Counted from the first letter of the stretch, positions 43,759 to 54,601 are shown. The stretch is 63,585 nucleotides of DNA from an uncultured Veillonellaceae bacterium (GCA_902785705.1 CACZZN010000006.1:1-63585); one strand, 5' to 3'. A program made the numbers and translations. The notes: generated from the letters alone by a model not told the origin.

Positions 43759-44508
43759 TTGCTGACACCGATGGATATACATAACAAGGAGTTCAAGCGC
43801 GGCTTTCGCGGCTACAATGAAAAGGAAGTCGATGATTTTCTCGATCAGGTCGTGAAGGACTACGAAAAGCTCCAGCAGGACAATGAGAAACTCCGCGCGG
43901 AACTGGCGCGCAATCAAAAGGATATCGAGCAGTATCAGAAGCTGGAAAAGAATATCCAGGATACCTTGCTTGTCGCACAGCGGACAGCGGAGCAGGTCAC
44001 GAGCTCGGCGAAGCAGTTCTCGGAGGAGCTGCGGGAAAACTCCGCGAAGGAATGCCAGAGCATGAAGCTGCGCGCGGAGCTGGAGGCGAAAAAGAAAATC
44101 GAGGAAGCCGACCGGTATGCGCAAAAGACCATGGACAGCGCGAAGGCCTCGGCCCAGCGGAAAATGGATGATGTGGAACGCACGGCGCAAAAACAGGTGG
44201 ATGATGCTGCCGCAAAGGTGCGTGCGATCGTTGCGGAATATGACCGTCTGGTGCGCGAGAAAAACAAGTTCCTCATGAAGGTGCGCTCCGCCATGGAATC
44301 GGAGCTTGCCATTGTGAATGACGCCCTGAGCAGCGTTCCGCACCCGGAGGAATACGATGCGCCTCAGCCAAAGGCACAGGCGAGAAGATTTGACACAGAA
44401 GGAACCATGGAGAAGTTCGGGAAAAGAAAGCAGGACGTCATGTCCGAGGACCCGATCGTTATGGAGAAGGTTACGGAAAAAAAGACAAGCGCCGGTGATA
44501 AGCATTGA
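43759..44508 (+). CDS. divIVA: Cell division/pole protein DivIVA
   Basis: A 249-residue coiled-coil protein that localises to septa and poles. The N-terminal lipid-binding domain has the signature LTPMDIHNKEFKRGFRGYN and EVDDFLDQVV. Long heptad-rich coiled coil follows (about 30-200), then a variable tail. The TTG at 43759 is chosen because GAAGGGGA lies eight bases upstream and gives the standard family N-terminus. Its stop overlaps the lspA start by four bases. Confidence 0.95.
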   Translation: MLTPMDIHNKEFKRGFRGYNEKEVDDFLDQVVKDYEKLQQDNEKLRAELARNQKDIEQYQKLEKNIQDTLLVAQRTAEQVTSSAKQFSEELRENSAKECQSMKLRAELEAKKKIEEADRYAQKTMDSAKASAQRKMDDVERTAQKQVDDAAAKVRAIVAEYDRLVREKNKFLMKVRSAMESELAIVNDALSSVPHPEEYDAPQPKAQARRFDTEGTMEKFGKRKQDVMSEDPIVMEKVTEKKTSAGDKH

Positions 44509-44982
44509 GCCTAAAAAAAATATTCCATAAAGATATCCTTTGGTTTTTCGGTATTATCCTGATGGACCAGCTTTCGAAGATCATCGTGAAGCAGCAGATG
44601 GTTCCGGGGGAATCCATTCCGGTGATTGCGGATATCTTCCATTTCACCTATGTCCTGAATCCGGGGGCGGCCTTCGGGATACTGGAGTATCAGCGCGCTT
44701 TCTTCGTTTTCGCGGGAATCGCAATCCTCGGGGCTGCCGTGTATTTTTATCCGAGGCTCCGCCGGATGGATTTATGGCTGCATTACGGGGCAATCGCGCT
44801 TCTTGGGGGGGCGGCAGGCAACTTGATTGACCGCATCCAGAACGGGCTGGTCGTCGATTTTTTCGATTTTCGCATCTGGCCGGTGTTCAACATTGCGGAT
44901 ATTGCGATCGTGGCAGGAATTGGCAGCATGATCTACGCGATTCTGTTCCGCATGAAGGATGAGGATATCGAGGAGCCGCGGC

Positions 44983-44993
<11 letters not shown>
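44505..44993 (+). CDS. lspA: Lipoprotein signal peptidase
   Basis: A 162-residue, four-helix membrane aspartyl protease that removes signal peptides from prolipoproteins. Conserved motifs are DQLSK, NPGAAFG, GGAAGNLIDR and the catalytic VVDFFDF and FNIADI (both Asp). The TTG at 44505 overlaps the divIVA stop. The window encodes several predicted lipoproteins that would be its substrates. Confidence 0.97.
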
Positions 44994-46457
<1,464 letters not shown>

Positions 46458-46517
46458 GGCCGTTCGCGCGTTGGCAGGGCAATGCCATGGTATACCTGTA
46501 TACAATTTCAAATGGGC

Positions 46518-46546
46518 TTGACTTTTTCCCGGTTTGCGGTTAGAAT
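46518..46546 (+). promoter_or_regulatory. Sigma-70-type promoter of amtB-glnB
   Basis: TTGACT at 46518-46523 and TAGAAT at 46541-46546 with a 17-base spacer, near-consensus. It drives a leader of about 130 bases before amtB. Confidence 0.75.
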
Positions 46547-46561
46547 CAATTCATCATATGA

Positions 46562-46616
46562 ACTGAGGCAACGGAGCCCCGCACAGAGCGTTTTGGACGC
46601 GCTGTGCGGGGCTTTT
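46562..46616 (+). promoter_or_regulatory. amtB leader with intrinsic terminator (attenuator candidate)
   Basis: Between the promoter and amtB, GCCCCGCACAGAGCG (46576-46590) pairs with CGCGCTGTGCGGGGC (46598-46612) with one mismatch and is followed by TTTT. Just before it, GGC-AACGGA-GCC can form a small stem with a six-base loop carrying A1 and G4 and overlapping the terminator arm. The position, before a nitrogen gene, fits transcription attenuation; an ANTAR-type antiterminator is one possibility. Confidence 0.55.
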
Positions 46617-46680
46617 CTGCTTTCAGGATGGCATGCCTGTTTGTTATTCGTATTTTGTCCCGAAGAAAGGACTTGGTAGT

Positions 46681-47985
46681 ATGATCAACACAGGAGATAC
46701 AGCATGGGTGCTCATCAGCTCAGCTATGGTATTCATTATGACACCGGCTCTGGCGCTCTTCTATGGCGGCATGGTGCGGAGCAAGAATGTGCTCTCGACC
46801 ATTATGCAGAGCTTTTTCATTCTGGCAATGATTTCCGTGGAGTTTGTCATCTTGGGCTACACCATGGCGTTTGGCCCCGATGTCCATGGATTTATCGGTG
46901 ATCTCAGCAAGCTGGGGCTTGCGGGCGTAGGTCTCAGCGTGATGGAGGGGAGCACGATCCCCGAGTTGGCCTTCGTTGCCTTCCAGTGCATGTTTGCCGC
47001 GCTGACGCCGGCGCTTATCACAGGAGCCTTTGCGGAGCGCATGCGGTTCGGAGCCTTTGCGGTTCTCATGCTGCTCTGGGCTGTCCTCATTTACAACCCC
47101 ATGGCTCATTGGGTCTGGGGCGGCGGCTTCCTGGCAGGGCTTGGTGCGCTGGACTTTGCGGGCGGTTTGGTCATCCACATTCTATCGGGGGTCTCAGGCC
47201 TCACCATCTGCCTGTTGCTGGGAAAAAGACGCGGATATGGGAAGGTAGCAATGGTACCCCACAATCTTCCCATGACTGTCCTGGGGGCGGCTCTTCTTTG
47301 GTTCGGCTGGTTCGGGTTCAATGCGGGCAGCGCTCTTGGAGCGAACGATCTTGCGGCAAACGCCTTTGTCGTGACACAGGCAGCCGCCGCAGCAGGCGTG
47401 CTCGGGTGGGTGATTCCGGAGTGGACGCGCAGCGGAAAGCCGACGATTCTCGGTGCGGTATCCGGCTGCATTGCAGGGCTTGTGGCTATCACTCCGGCAG
47501 CCGGTTTCGTGGAGCCCATGCCCGCCATTATGATCGGGCTGATTGGCGGCGCCGTTTGCTATACGGCAGTCGCTGTGCTGAAGGAAAAACTGGGCTATGA
47601 CGATTCGCTGGATGCCTTCGGCGTGCACGGCATCGGCGGCACTTGGGGATCTGTCGCCACGGGCCTTTGGGCGACAACGGCAGTCAATCCGGCTGGTGCC
47701 AATGGACTGTTCTACGGCGAGACATCCCTGTTCTACGCACAGATCATCTCCGTCATCGTTGCCTATGTACTTGCCATCGTCGGTTCCTACGTGCTCTATC
47801 GGTTCGTGGATGCCGTTCTTGGGCTTCGTGCAGACGAGGAGGAGGAGATCGCAGGGCTGGATCTTGTGGAGCACGGCGAGCGTGGATATGCTGCCGCAGT
47901 CTTCACGGGTTCCCCCTCCCTTATGGAGGTTGACAGCAGCTCACTGGCATTGGCGGGATCCGTCGGAAGCAACCCGGCAAGATAA
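46681..47985 (+). CDS. amtB: Ammonium transporter AmtB
   Basis: A 434-residue trimeric ammonium channel with about eleven membrane helices. Signatures include FYGGMVRSKNVL, the pore histidine region HWVWGGG and the late HGIGGTWG (twin-His site), and FGWFGFNAGSAL. AAAGGA precedes the ATG at 46681. glnB follows after 12 bases, the usual amtB-PII pairing. The C-terminal tail is unusually long for AmtB, with about 40 residues after the last helix. Confidence 0.96.
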   Translation: MINTGDTAWVLISSAMVFIMTPALALFYGGMVRSKNVLSTIMQSFFILAMISVEFVILGYTMAFGPDVHGFIGDLSKLGLAGVGLSVMEGSTIPELAFVAFQCMFAALTPALITGAFAERMRFGAFAVLMLLWAVLIYNPMAHWVWGGGFLAGLGALDFAGGLVIHILSGVSGLTICLLLGKRRGYGKVAMVPHNLPMTVLGAALLWFGWFGFNAGSALGANDLAANAFVVTQAAAAAGVLGWVIPEWTRSGKPTILGAVSGCIAGLVAITPAAGFVEPMPAIMIGLIGGAVCYTAVAVLKEKLGYDDSLDAFGVHGIGGTWGSVATGLWATTAVNPAGANGLFYGETSLFYAQIISVIVAYVLAIVGSYVLYRFVDAVLGLRADEEEEIAGLDLVEHGERGYAAAVFTGSPSLMEVDSSSLALAGSVGSNPAR

Positions 47986-47997
47986 GGAGGCTTTTCC

Positions 47998-48372
47998 ATG
48001 AAAATCACGAAAATAGAAATCATCACCCGGGCCAACAAGCTGGATGAGCTGAAGGAAGCGCTCAACGAGATCGGCGTGCTGGGCATGACGGTGAGCCAGG
48101 TCTACGGCTCCGGCCTCCAGCGGGGACACAAAGAAGTCTATCGGGGGAGATCCTACGATATCAATCTGGTGCCGAAGATCAAGGTGGAGACCGTGGTCTG
48201 TGAGATTCCGGTAGAGAAGGTGCTGGAAACCGCACAGCGCGTACTCCGCACCGGAAAATTCGGAGATGGCAAGATCTTCGTCTATGAGCTTTCCGATGCA
48301 GTGCGAATTCGTACAGGACACCGAGGCGCAGAGGCCATCATGGACATCCCCGGCGAGAAACCGGAGGGTTGA
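47998..48372 (+). CDS. glnB: Nitrogen regulatory protein PII (GlnB/GlnK type)
   Basis: A 124-residue PII signal protein that binds ATP, ADP and 2-oxoglutarate and gates AmtB. The T-loop carries Tyr in HKEVYRGRSYD, and the C-terminal GDGKIFVYEL, with the later RIRTGHRG, completes the nucleotide site. The trailing sequence adds about ten residues (MDIPGEKPEG). It is co-transcribed with amtB and ends at a strong terminator. Confidence 0.96.
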   Translation: MKITKIEIITRANKLDELKEALNEIGVLGMTVSQVYGSGLQRGHKEVYRGRSYDINLVPKIKVETVVCEIPVEKVLETAQRVLRTGKFGDGKIFVYELSDAVRIRTGHRGAEAIMDIPGEKPEG

Positions 48373-48393
48373 GGCTCTCCAAACCGCAATCAA

Positions 48394-48440
48394 CAATGGC
48401 TTTCAGAGACTTGCCTCTCTGAAAGCCATTATATTTTGTC
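48394..48440 (+). terminator. Rho-independent terminator after glnB
   Basis: AATGGCTTTCAGAGA pairs with TCTCTGAAAGCCATT around CTTGCC, followed by ATATTTTGT. Confidence 0.85.
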
Positions 48441-48444
48441 AGGT

Positions 48445-48464
48445 CTTAGGAACTGTCGAAAAAT
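48445..48464 (+). repeat. Half copy of the TAAGGAACTG-ended element
   Basis: CTTAGGAACTGTCGAAAAAT is the reverse complement of the right end of the 63-bp element at 2624-2686. The other end is missing here. Confidence 0.6.
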
Positions 48465-48482
48465 GATGTTGCGCACTTTTGC

Positions 48483-48510
48483 TTGACAAATTTCTCTCGT
48501 AAAATACAAT
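48483..48510 (+). promoter_or_regulatory. Sigma-70-type promoter of uvrB
   Basis: TTGACA at 48483-48488 and TACAAT at 48505-48510 with a 16-base spacer, about 110 bases upstream of uvrB. The transcribed leader contains a 93-bp-family repeat. Confidence 0.6.
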
Positions 48511-48590
48511 AAACTTACTGGACACCTTTACACGAAATCTAGGCTCCTGTTTCGCTTGTGGCTTGCACTCGCTAAGATTTCATAGTAAAG
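48509..48590 (+). repeat. Degenerate copy of the 93-bp repeat
   Basis: AAACTTACTGGACACC, then TTACACGAAATCTA and CTAAGATTTCATAGTAAA match the tandem units at 30132-30381, but the GGTGTCC half of the hairpin is deleted. It lies in the uvrB leader. Confidence 0.75.
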
Positions 48591-48617
48591 ATTGATGAGA
48601 GAAAAGGAGAGAGGCAA

Positions 48618-50681
48618 ATGGCGATGGTTCCGAAGCTCAATACGATGCAGTTCGATCAGGAGGTGCCTTTTGAGGTTGTGGCGCCGTTTGAGCCGATGGG
48701 AGATCAGCCGCAGGCCATCGAGGATCTTGCGGCGGGCATCGAGAACGGTCAGGAAGCACAGGTGCTTCTGGGGGCGACAGGCACAGGCAAGACCTATACC
48801 ATTGCGAAGGTCATCGAAAAGGTGCAGCGGCCGACGCTCGTGATTGCCCATAACAAGACGCTTGCGGCGCAGCTTGCCAGCGAGTTCAAGGCTTTTTTCC
48901 CGAAAAACTATGTGGGCTATTTCGTGAGTTATTATGACTATTATCAGCCGGAGGCATATATCGCCTCGACCGATACCTATATCGAAAAGGATGCTGCCAT
49001 CAATGACGAGATCGATGAGCTGCGGCATTCCGCGACCTGTTCCCTTTTCGAGCGCAGGGATGTGATCGTGGTGGCAAGCGTGTCCTGCATCTATGGACTC
49101 GGTTCCCCGGAAAGCTACCATGAGATGGTGCTTTCGCTGCACAAGGGGCAGGAAATCGAGCGGGAGGCTATCCTGCGGAAGCTGGTCACGATGCAGTATG
49201 ACCGAAATGACATTGCATTTGAGCGTGGCAGATTCCGCGTGCGGGGAGACACGATCGAAGTGTTCCCCGCAGGCTACAACAATCGGGCGGTGCGCATCGA
49301 GCTCTTCGGAGACGAGGTGGACCGCCTTTTGGAGTTCGATGTGCTGACGGGCGAGATTCGCGGAGAGCGCACGCATTCCATGATTTTTCCCGCTTCCCAT
49401 TATGTGACTTCAAAGGAAGATATGCAGGTCGCGATGGTGACGATCCGGGAGGAGCTTGCGGAGCAGATTGCGTTTTTCAAGTCGCAGGGCAAGCTGCTGG
49501 AGGCACAGCGCATCGAGCAGCGAACGAATTACGATCTGGAAATGATGCAGGAGATGGGCTACTGCTCCGGCATCGAGAACTATTCCAGACATTTGACGCA
49601 GAGAAAGCCCGGGGATGCTCCCTACACGCTTCTCGATTATTTTCCGGAGGACTTTCTCATCGTGATGGACGAGTCCCATGTGACGCTTCCGCAGCTCCAC
49701 GCGATGTACGCGGGAGACCGCTCGCGCAAGATTTCCCTTGTGGAGAACGGTTTCCGCCTGCCCTCGGCCTTTGACAACCGGCCGCTGCAGTTCGAGGAAT
49801 TTGCCCAGCGCATCAATCAGATCATCTATGTTTCCGCAACGCCGGCAAAATATGAGCTTTCACAGGCGCAGCAAGTGGCGCAGCAGGTCATCCGCCCGAC
49901 GGGGCTGCTGGATCCCGAGGTGGAAGTGCGTCCTCTGGAAGGGCAGATCGACGATCTGCTTGCGGAGATCAAGCTGCGCATCGCAAAAAATGAGCGCGTG
50001 CTCATCACGACGCTCACCAAAAAAATGGCGGAGAATCTTACGGATTATCTGAAGGAAGCGGGCGTGCAGGTGCGTTATCTGCATTCGGATATCGCGACCA
50101 TTGAGCGTGCGGAGATCATCCATGATCTGCGTGCAGGCGAATTCGATGTGCTGGTGGGAATCAATCTTTTGCGAGAAGGGCTGGATATGCCGGAGGTCTC
50201 CCTGATCGCGATCCTGGACGCGGACAAGGAGGGGTTCCTGCGCTCCGACACGTCGCTGATCCAGATCATCGGCAGGGCGGCACGCAATGCCAACGGCCAT
50301 GTGATTCTCTATGCGGATCGCATTACGGACTCCATGCAGCGAGCGATGGACGAGACGGAACGGCGCCGCACGATCCAGCAGGAATACAATCGGGCGCATG
50401 GCATCACGCCGAAGACCATCGTCAAGCCCATCAAGCCGCTCATTGAAACGACCTTGGTGGCAGAAACCTCTGCCGCAGGGGAATATGGCAAGGACAAAAA
50501 GAAAAAGAAGCTCACGAAGACGGAGCGGGAAAAGTTGCTGAAATCCCTGCTGCGCGAGATGCAGCAGGCTTCCAGAGCTTTGGAGTTCGAGCGTGCTGCC
50601 CAGCTTCGGGACATGATTTTGGAACTGGAGGGCACCTTGCCGAAGCGGAAGAATGCGAAATCCGGCGCTACGAAAGATTGA
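48618..50681 (+). CDS. uvrB: Excinuclease ABC subunit B
   Basis: A 687-residue DNA repair helicase-like protein that loads UvrC at damage. Walker A is GATGTGKT (about residue 52), the beta-hairpin region has [14 protein letters not shown]-like DESHVTLPQ gives Walker B, later helicase motifs are [12 protein letters not shown] and GRAARN, and the C-terminal UVR motif is [30 protein letters not shown] precedes the ATG. uvrA is not in the window. Confidence 0.97.
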   Translation: MAMVPKLNTMQFDQEVPFEVVAPFEPMGDQPQAIEDLAAGIENGQEAQVLLGATGTGKTYTIAKVIEKVQRPTLVIAHNKTLAAQLASEFKAFFPKNYVGYFVSYYDYYQPEAYIASTDTYIEKDAAINDEIDELRHSATCSLFERRDVIVVASVSCIYGLGSPESYHEMVLSLHKGQEIEREAILRKLVTMQYDRNDIAFERGRFRVRGDTIEVFPAGYNNRAVRIELFGDEVDRLLEFDVLTGEIRGERTHSMIFPASHYVTSKEDMQVAMVTIREELAEQIAFFKSQGKLLEAQRIEQRTNYDLEMMQEMGYCSGIENYSRHLTQRKPGDAPYTLLDYFPEDFLIVMDESHVTLPQLHAMYAGDRSRKISLVENGFRLPSAFDNRPLQFEEFAQRINQIIYVSATPAKYELSQAQQVAQQVIRPTGLLDPEVEVRPLEGQIDDLLAEIKLRIAKNERVLITTLTKKMAENLTDYLKEAGVQVRYLHSDIATIERAEIIHDLRAGEFDVLVGINLLREGLDMPEVSLIAILDADKEGFLRSDTSLIQIIGRAARNANGHVILYADRITDSMQRAMDETERRRTIQQEYNRAHGITPKTIVKPIKPLIETTLVAETSAAGEYGKDKKKKKLTKTEREKLLKSLLREMQQASRALEFERAAQLRDMILELEGTLPKRKNAKSGATKD

Positions 50682-50729
50682 TTTTTCAGTCTGCTTGAAG
50701 TAAAATGAGAAGAAATGGGGGTGCTTTGC

Positions 50730-51059
50730 GTGGAAATTTTGACAGAACGGGACGATTCCATTCGGAAGATTGTGCTTTCCGGGCGGCTGGACACGGAAAG
50801 CTCGCAAGAACTCTGCTCGAGGGTGTGCAATCTGATGACAGATCAGCCGATGCTGGTTTCTTTGAAAAAATGCAACTATATTTCCAGTGCGGGGGTGCGC
50901 GCACTTTTGGTCATCGCGAGGGAGGCGAAGGAGAAGGGGATCAAGCTGCGCTTTTCCGATGCACAGCCGATGGTATATGATGTCTTGGATATGATCGGCT
51001 TCCTGCCGCTGATTGAGTATCGGGATACGGCGGCGGAGGCGGAAGCGGAACTGCTGTGA
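50730..51059 (+). CDS. STAS-domain anti-sigma factor antagonist
   Basis: A 109-residue single STAS domain. The phosphorylatable Ser motif is CNYISSAGVRALL, in place of the common DISSAGLR, and the strand LSGRLDTESS is typical of SpoIIAA/RsbV-like proteins. The GTG at 50730 is chosen because GGGGGTG lies six bases upstream. No partner anti-sigma kinase or sigma factor is encoded nearby. It ends 17 bases before the glycogen-debranching gene. Confidence 0.85.
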   Translation: MEILTERDDSIRKIVLSGRLDTESSQELCSRVCNLMTDQPMLVSLKKCNYISSAGVRALLVIAREAKEKGIKLRFSDAQPMVYDVLDMIGFLPLIEYRDTAAEAEAELL

Positions 51060-51076
51060 CGGAAGGGGGAGTCGGC

Positions 51077-53152
51077 ATGCGCATCGATATGGCGCCAACG
51101 GATGTTTGCGGGGGATTCCGGATCCGTCCGGGGATTTTTTTGGATCGCGGCGCTCGCATTGTGCCCGGAGGAATCAGTTTTTCCGTTTATTCTTCGACGG
51201 CAAAGAGCTGTACGTTGGTGCTCTTCCACAACGGCGAGCGGGATCCCTTTGCCTTGATTCCTTATCCTGAGAGCTATCGGATCGGAAATGTGTTTGCGAT
51301 GATCGTGTTCGATCTGAACGATGAGAATCTGGAATATGGCTTTTATATGGAGCATGATGGGGAACATGCGGGACAGTGCCTGCTGGATCCCTACGCAAAG
51401 CTCATCTCGGGGCGGGATGTCTGGGGCAAGCTGCCGGAGGAGGATGAGCCGTTTCCCTATCGTGGCAGGGTAGCACGAGATGATTTTGAATGGGAGGGCG
51501 ACTGTCCGCTCAGGACACCGGCGCAGGAACTCATCATCTATGAGGCGCACGTGCGCGGCTTTACGAAGCATGCTTCCTCGAAGGTGAAGTATCCGGGCAC
51601 CTATGCGGGACTCCGGGAGAAGATTCCCTATCTGAAGGATCTGGGGATTACGGCGATCGAATTGCTGCCGATTTTTGAGTTCGATGAATTCGACGGGCGG
51701 AAAAATGCGGACGGCGTGCCGTATTTCAATTATTGGGGCTATAGCACGGTGGGGTTCTTCGCGCCAAAAGCGGGCTATGCGGCAAGCGGGAAGTATTCGC
51801 TCCAGATGGAAGAACTGAAGACCTTGGTGAAGCTGCTCCATCAGAACGGCATCAAGGTCATTCTGGATGTGGTGTTCAACCATACGGCCGAGGGGGATGA
51901 GACGGGGCCGTGCATCTCCTTCAAGGGAATCGACAAGAAGACTTATTACATCCTGACGCCGGATGGCCGCTACTATAATTTCAGCGGCTGCGGAAATACC
52001 ATGAACTGCAATCACCCTGTGGTGCGGGATATGATTATCGCGTGCCTGCGCTATTGGATCGCGGAATATCATGTGGACGGCTTTCGTTTCGACCTTGCCT
52101 CCATCCTGGGACGGAGCCAGGACGGAGCACCCATGGCAAATCCGCCGCTGTTGGAAATGATGGCATATGACCCTTTGCTGAAGGACGCTGTCCTCATTGC
52201 GGAGGCATGGGACGCAGGCGGTCTTTATCAGGTCGGTTCGTTCCCCTCCTATGGACGCTGGATGGAATGGAACGGGCGCTATCGGGACGATCTCCGCCGA
52301 TTCCTGCGTGGGGAGGAAGGGCTGGCGGCCTCCGTGGCGGCGCGCATTACAGGTTCGGAGGATATCTATGACCGCAGATGGCGCGGGGATGTCGCATCCA
52401 TCAACTTCATTACCTGCCATGACGGATTTACACTCTGGGATCTCTATTCCTATAATGAAAAACACAATGCAGCGAATGGCTGGAACGATACGGACGGCAG
52501 CAATGACAATTTCAGCTGGAACTGCGGACAGGAAGGGGATACCCGGGATCCTGAAATTTTGAGGCTGCGTCGTCGTTTGGTCAAAAACGCCGCTGCGGTG
52601 CTGTTCACGAGTGTCGGGATCCCGATGCTGCTGGCAGGGGATGAATTCGGCAACAGCCAGCAGGGAAATAACAATGCCTATTGCCAGGACAGTGAACTGT
52701 CCTGGCTGGACTGGTCGCTTCTGGAAAAGAATCGGGATATCTATGCGTTTTTCCGCCATATGATCGCGTTCCGCAAGGCACATCCTATGCTGCAGCGCAT
52801 GTCAAAGGGCGTGCCTGCCGGTTATCCGCCCATCAGCCTGCACGGAACGCAGGCGTGGCATTTCGACTATTCGGGATGCAATCGCGTGATCGGCGTGATG
52901 TTTGCCGGGCGCTGCATGGCCGATGGCGAGGAACGGGACGATTTTGTTTATCTTGGCATCAATGCGCACTGGGAGGCACATCGAATCCAGCTTCCCGGGC
53001 TTCCCAAAACAATGCAGTGGCAGGTTGTGGTCGATACGATGGATGAGAAGCATGCCTTCCATGAAACGCCGGAATCCTTGAAGGAAGGGGAATCTTTCCT
53101 GCTCGGCCCGCGCGCCGTGATGGTATGTGCCAGTCAGTTTGTTGGGAGTTGA
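51077..53152 (+). CDS. GH13 glycogen-debranching enzyme (GlgX/isoamylase-like)
   Basis: A 691-residue alpha-amylase-family enzyme predicted to hydrolyse alpha-1,6 branches of glycogen or related glucan. An N-terminal CBM48-type domain (ARIVPGGISFSVYSS, about 20-120) precedes the GH13 barrel. Catalytic residues appear as Asp in VDGFRFDLAS (near 338), Glu in LIAEAWDAGG (near 376) and Asp in TCHDGFTLWDLYSYNEKHN (near 449). GAAGGGGGAG precedes the ATG at 51077. The following tRNA promoter starts 16 bases after the stop. Confidence 0.9.
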   Translation: MRIDMAPTDVCGGFRIRPGIFLDRGARIVPGGISFSVYSSTAKSCTLVLFHNGERDPFALIPYPESYRIGNVFAMIVFDLNDENLEYGFYMEHDGEHAGQCLLDPYAKLISGRDVWGKLPEEDEPFPYRGRVARDDFEWEGDCPLRTPAQELIIYEAHVRGFTKHASSKVKYPGTYAGLREKIPYLKDLGITAIELLPIFEFDEFDGRKNADGVPYFNYWGYSTVGFFAPKAGYAASGKYSLQMEELKTLVKLLHQNGIKVILDVVFNHTAEGDETGPCISFKGIDKKTYYILTPDGRYYNFSGCGNTMNCNHPVVRDMIIACLRYWIAEYHVDGFRFDLASILGRSQDGAPMANPPLLEMMAYDPLLKDAVLIAEAWDAGGLYQVGSFPSYGRWMEWNGRYRDDLRRFLRGEEGLAASVAARITGSEDIYDRRWRGDVASINFITCHDGFTLWDLYSYNEKHNAANGWNDTDGSNDNFSWNCGQEGDTRDPEILRLRRRLVKNAAAVLFTSVGIPMLLAGDEFGNSQQGNNNAYCQDSELSWLDWSLLEKNRDIYAFFRHMIAFRKAHPMLQRMSKGVPAGYPPISLHGTQAWHFDYSGCNRVIGVMFAGRCMADGEERDDFVYLGINAHWEAHRIQLPGLPKTMQWQVVVDTMDEKHAFHETPESLKEGESFLLGPRAVMVCASQFVGS

Positions 53153-53167
53153 ACTTCAATGTGCTGG

Positions 53168-53197
53168 TTGACAGGAAAAACAAAACTGTGCTATACT
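53168..53197 (+). promoter_or_regulatory. Promoter of tRNA-Arg
   Basis: TTGACA at 53168-53173 and TATACT at 53192-53197, spacer 18 bases, 13 bases before the tRNA. Confidence 0.8.
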
Positions 53198-53210
53198 AGT
53201 CGAGTTGGAT

Positions 53211-53285
53211 GCGCTCGTAGTCCAGTGGATAGGACGTTAGCCTCCGGAGCTGAAAGCGTGGGTTCGACTCCCGCCGAGCGCACCA
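53211..53285 (+). tRNA. tRNA-Arg (anticodon CCG)
   Basis: Full cloverleaf: acceptor GCGCTCG/CGAGCGC, the D arm with AGTGGAT, an anticodon loop CTCCGGA giving anticodon CCG, the T arm with GGTTCGACTC, and an encoded CCA end. It decodes CGG arginine codons. Strong promoter upstream and terminator downstream, so it is a single-gene transcript. Confidence 0.96.
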
Positions 53286-53295
53286 TAGGAAATTC

Positions 53296-53330
53296 AAGGC
53301 TTCGCGGTATTTTGCCGTGAAGCCTTTTTG
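53296..53330 (+). terminator. Rho-independent terminator of tRNA-Arg
   Basis: AAGGCTTC-x-CGG pairs with CCG-x-GAAGCCTT around TATTTTG, followed by TTTTTG. Confidence 0.85.
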
Positions 53331-53343
53331 GGTGGTGCACCTT

Positions 53344-53634
53344 TATTATAGTAAACGCAACAAATTTTGTTGATTTTTTGATTTCATGAACAGCTTGACA
53401 TCATCTGTTTTTCAGTATCAGAACACGTTTCAAATCCCCCCAAATTATACTCGTTAAAGAAAAACTGTTCCACTTTCGAAGCCTTCCCCTTGAGGGGAAG
53501 GTGTCAGCCGATAGGCTGACGGATGAGGTGGATGGAACAGCGTGGCTCACCACCTCATCCACCGCTTCGCGGTCCCCCTTCCCCTCGAGGGGAAGGCTTT
53601 TTCTTTCGTGAGTATAACTGCGTTTACTATAATT
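53344..53634. mobile_element. Composite MITE with TTATAGTAAACGCA ends
   Basis: About 290 bp bounded by inverted ATTATAGTAAACGCA and TGCGTTTACTATAAT. Inside, TATACTC with AGAAAAA at the left pairs with a TTTTTCTTT and GAGTATA right half, and the centre holds CCTTCCCCTTGAGGGGAAGG, GTCAGCC-GATA-GGCTGAC, and the opposed GATGAGGTGGATGG/CCACCTCATCC. No protein is encoded. It fills most of the gap between the tRNA terminator and the DUF2225 promoter. Confidence 0.7.
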
Positions 53635-53749
53635 CACTATACAAAAATTGCTTACGTGTTTGCCCAGTCTAACACCGTGCAACAGTTCAAGAAATGTGCA
53701 TATTGGTAATACAAGTGTTGTTGCTGCAGACAGGATGGAATATTTTGTC

Positions 53750-53779
53750 TTGGCAAAATTCGTATCATGGCGTTATAAT
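53750..53779 (+). promoter_or_regulatory. Promoter of the DUF2225 gene
   Basis: TTGGCA at 53750-53755 and TATAAT at 53774-53779, spacer 18 bases, about 75 bases upstream of the start at 53855. Confidence 0.65.
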
Positions 53780-53854
53780 AAGTATATCGACAGCGACGCA
53801 AGGCGTGTCGGACGTATTGCGAAGCGAGCAGCGTTGTGAAAGAGAGGGCTGTCT

Positions 53855-54568
53855 ATGGCAGAATATACATTTGTTGCGGAAAAGATCTGTCCGATCTGCG
53901 GAAAGAGCACCCGTGTGGTAAAGACGAAATCCCGGCTGGTGGCAGAGAAGCGGGATGAGGACTTTTGCGTGCATTACAAGGACTTCAATCCATACTATTA
54001 CAGAATCTGGTTCTGCGAGCACTGCGGTTATGCGGCAGATGAGAAAACTTTTTTGGGCTATATGCCGGAAAAGAGCAAGGAGCGTCTCAGGGAATTCCTC
54101 AGCAAACGGAATCTCGCCATGGAATTCACGGAAGTTCGCGGCGTTCCCGAGGCGGTTGCCTCCTACCAGCTTGCCATCCACTATTTGGAGCTGGTGAACG
54201 CTCCGGCCTCGAAGCTTGCAGGCCGTTATCTGGAATGGGCGTGGATTTATCGCAGCTCGGGGGAGAAGGAAAAGGAAATGGAGAAGCTGAAGAAGGCAGC
54301 GGATCTCTACAACTATTCCATCATGACGGAGCGGTACCCGATCGGCGATATGTCGGATACAATGGCGCTTTATCTGGTTGGGGCCATTTATTACCGTATG
54401 GGGGATTTGGAAAAATGCACGCAGTACCTTTCCCGTATCATCGGTGACCAGAGTGTCCGTTCAACGGATCCGAAGCTTTATGACAGGACGCGCTATTTGT
54501 GGCAGGATGTTCGTGCGCTGCAAGGGGGAGAGGAGCCTGATGAGAAGCAGAAAAAGAAGAAGAAGTAA
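53855..54568 (+). CDS. DUF2225 protein with zinc ribbon and TPR-like repeats
   Basis: A 237-residue DUF2225 family protein. The N-terminal zinc-binding segment is ICPICGKS and later CEHCGYAADE; the rest is alpha-helical with TPR-like pairs (YQLAIHYLELVNAPASKLA, LYLVGAIYYRMGDLEKCTQY), and the tail is Lys-rich. A cytosolic scaffold or binding role is plausible. GAGAGGGC precedes the ATG. The DUF4127 gene follows after 33 bases. Confidence 0.88.
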   Translation: MAEYTFVAEKICPICGKSTRVVKTKSRLVAEKRDEDFCVHYKDFNPYYYRIWFCEHCGYAADEKTFLGYMPEKSKERLREFLSKRNLAMEFTEVRGVPEAVASYQLAIHYLELVNAPASKLAGRYLEWAWIYRSSGEKEKEMEKLKKAADLYNYSIMTERYPIGDMSDTMALYLVGAIYYRMGDLEKCTQYLSRIIGDQSVRSTDPKLYDRTRYLWQDVRALQGGEEPDEKQKKKKK

Positions 54569-54601
54569 AAGGATGCACCAGACGGGAAAGGAAGAATTTT
54601 T

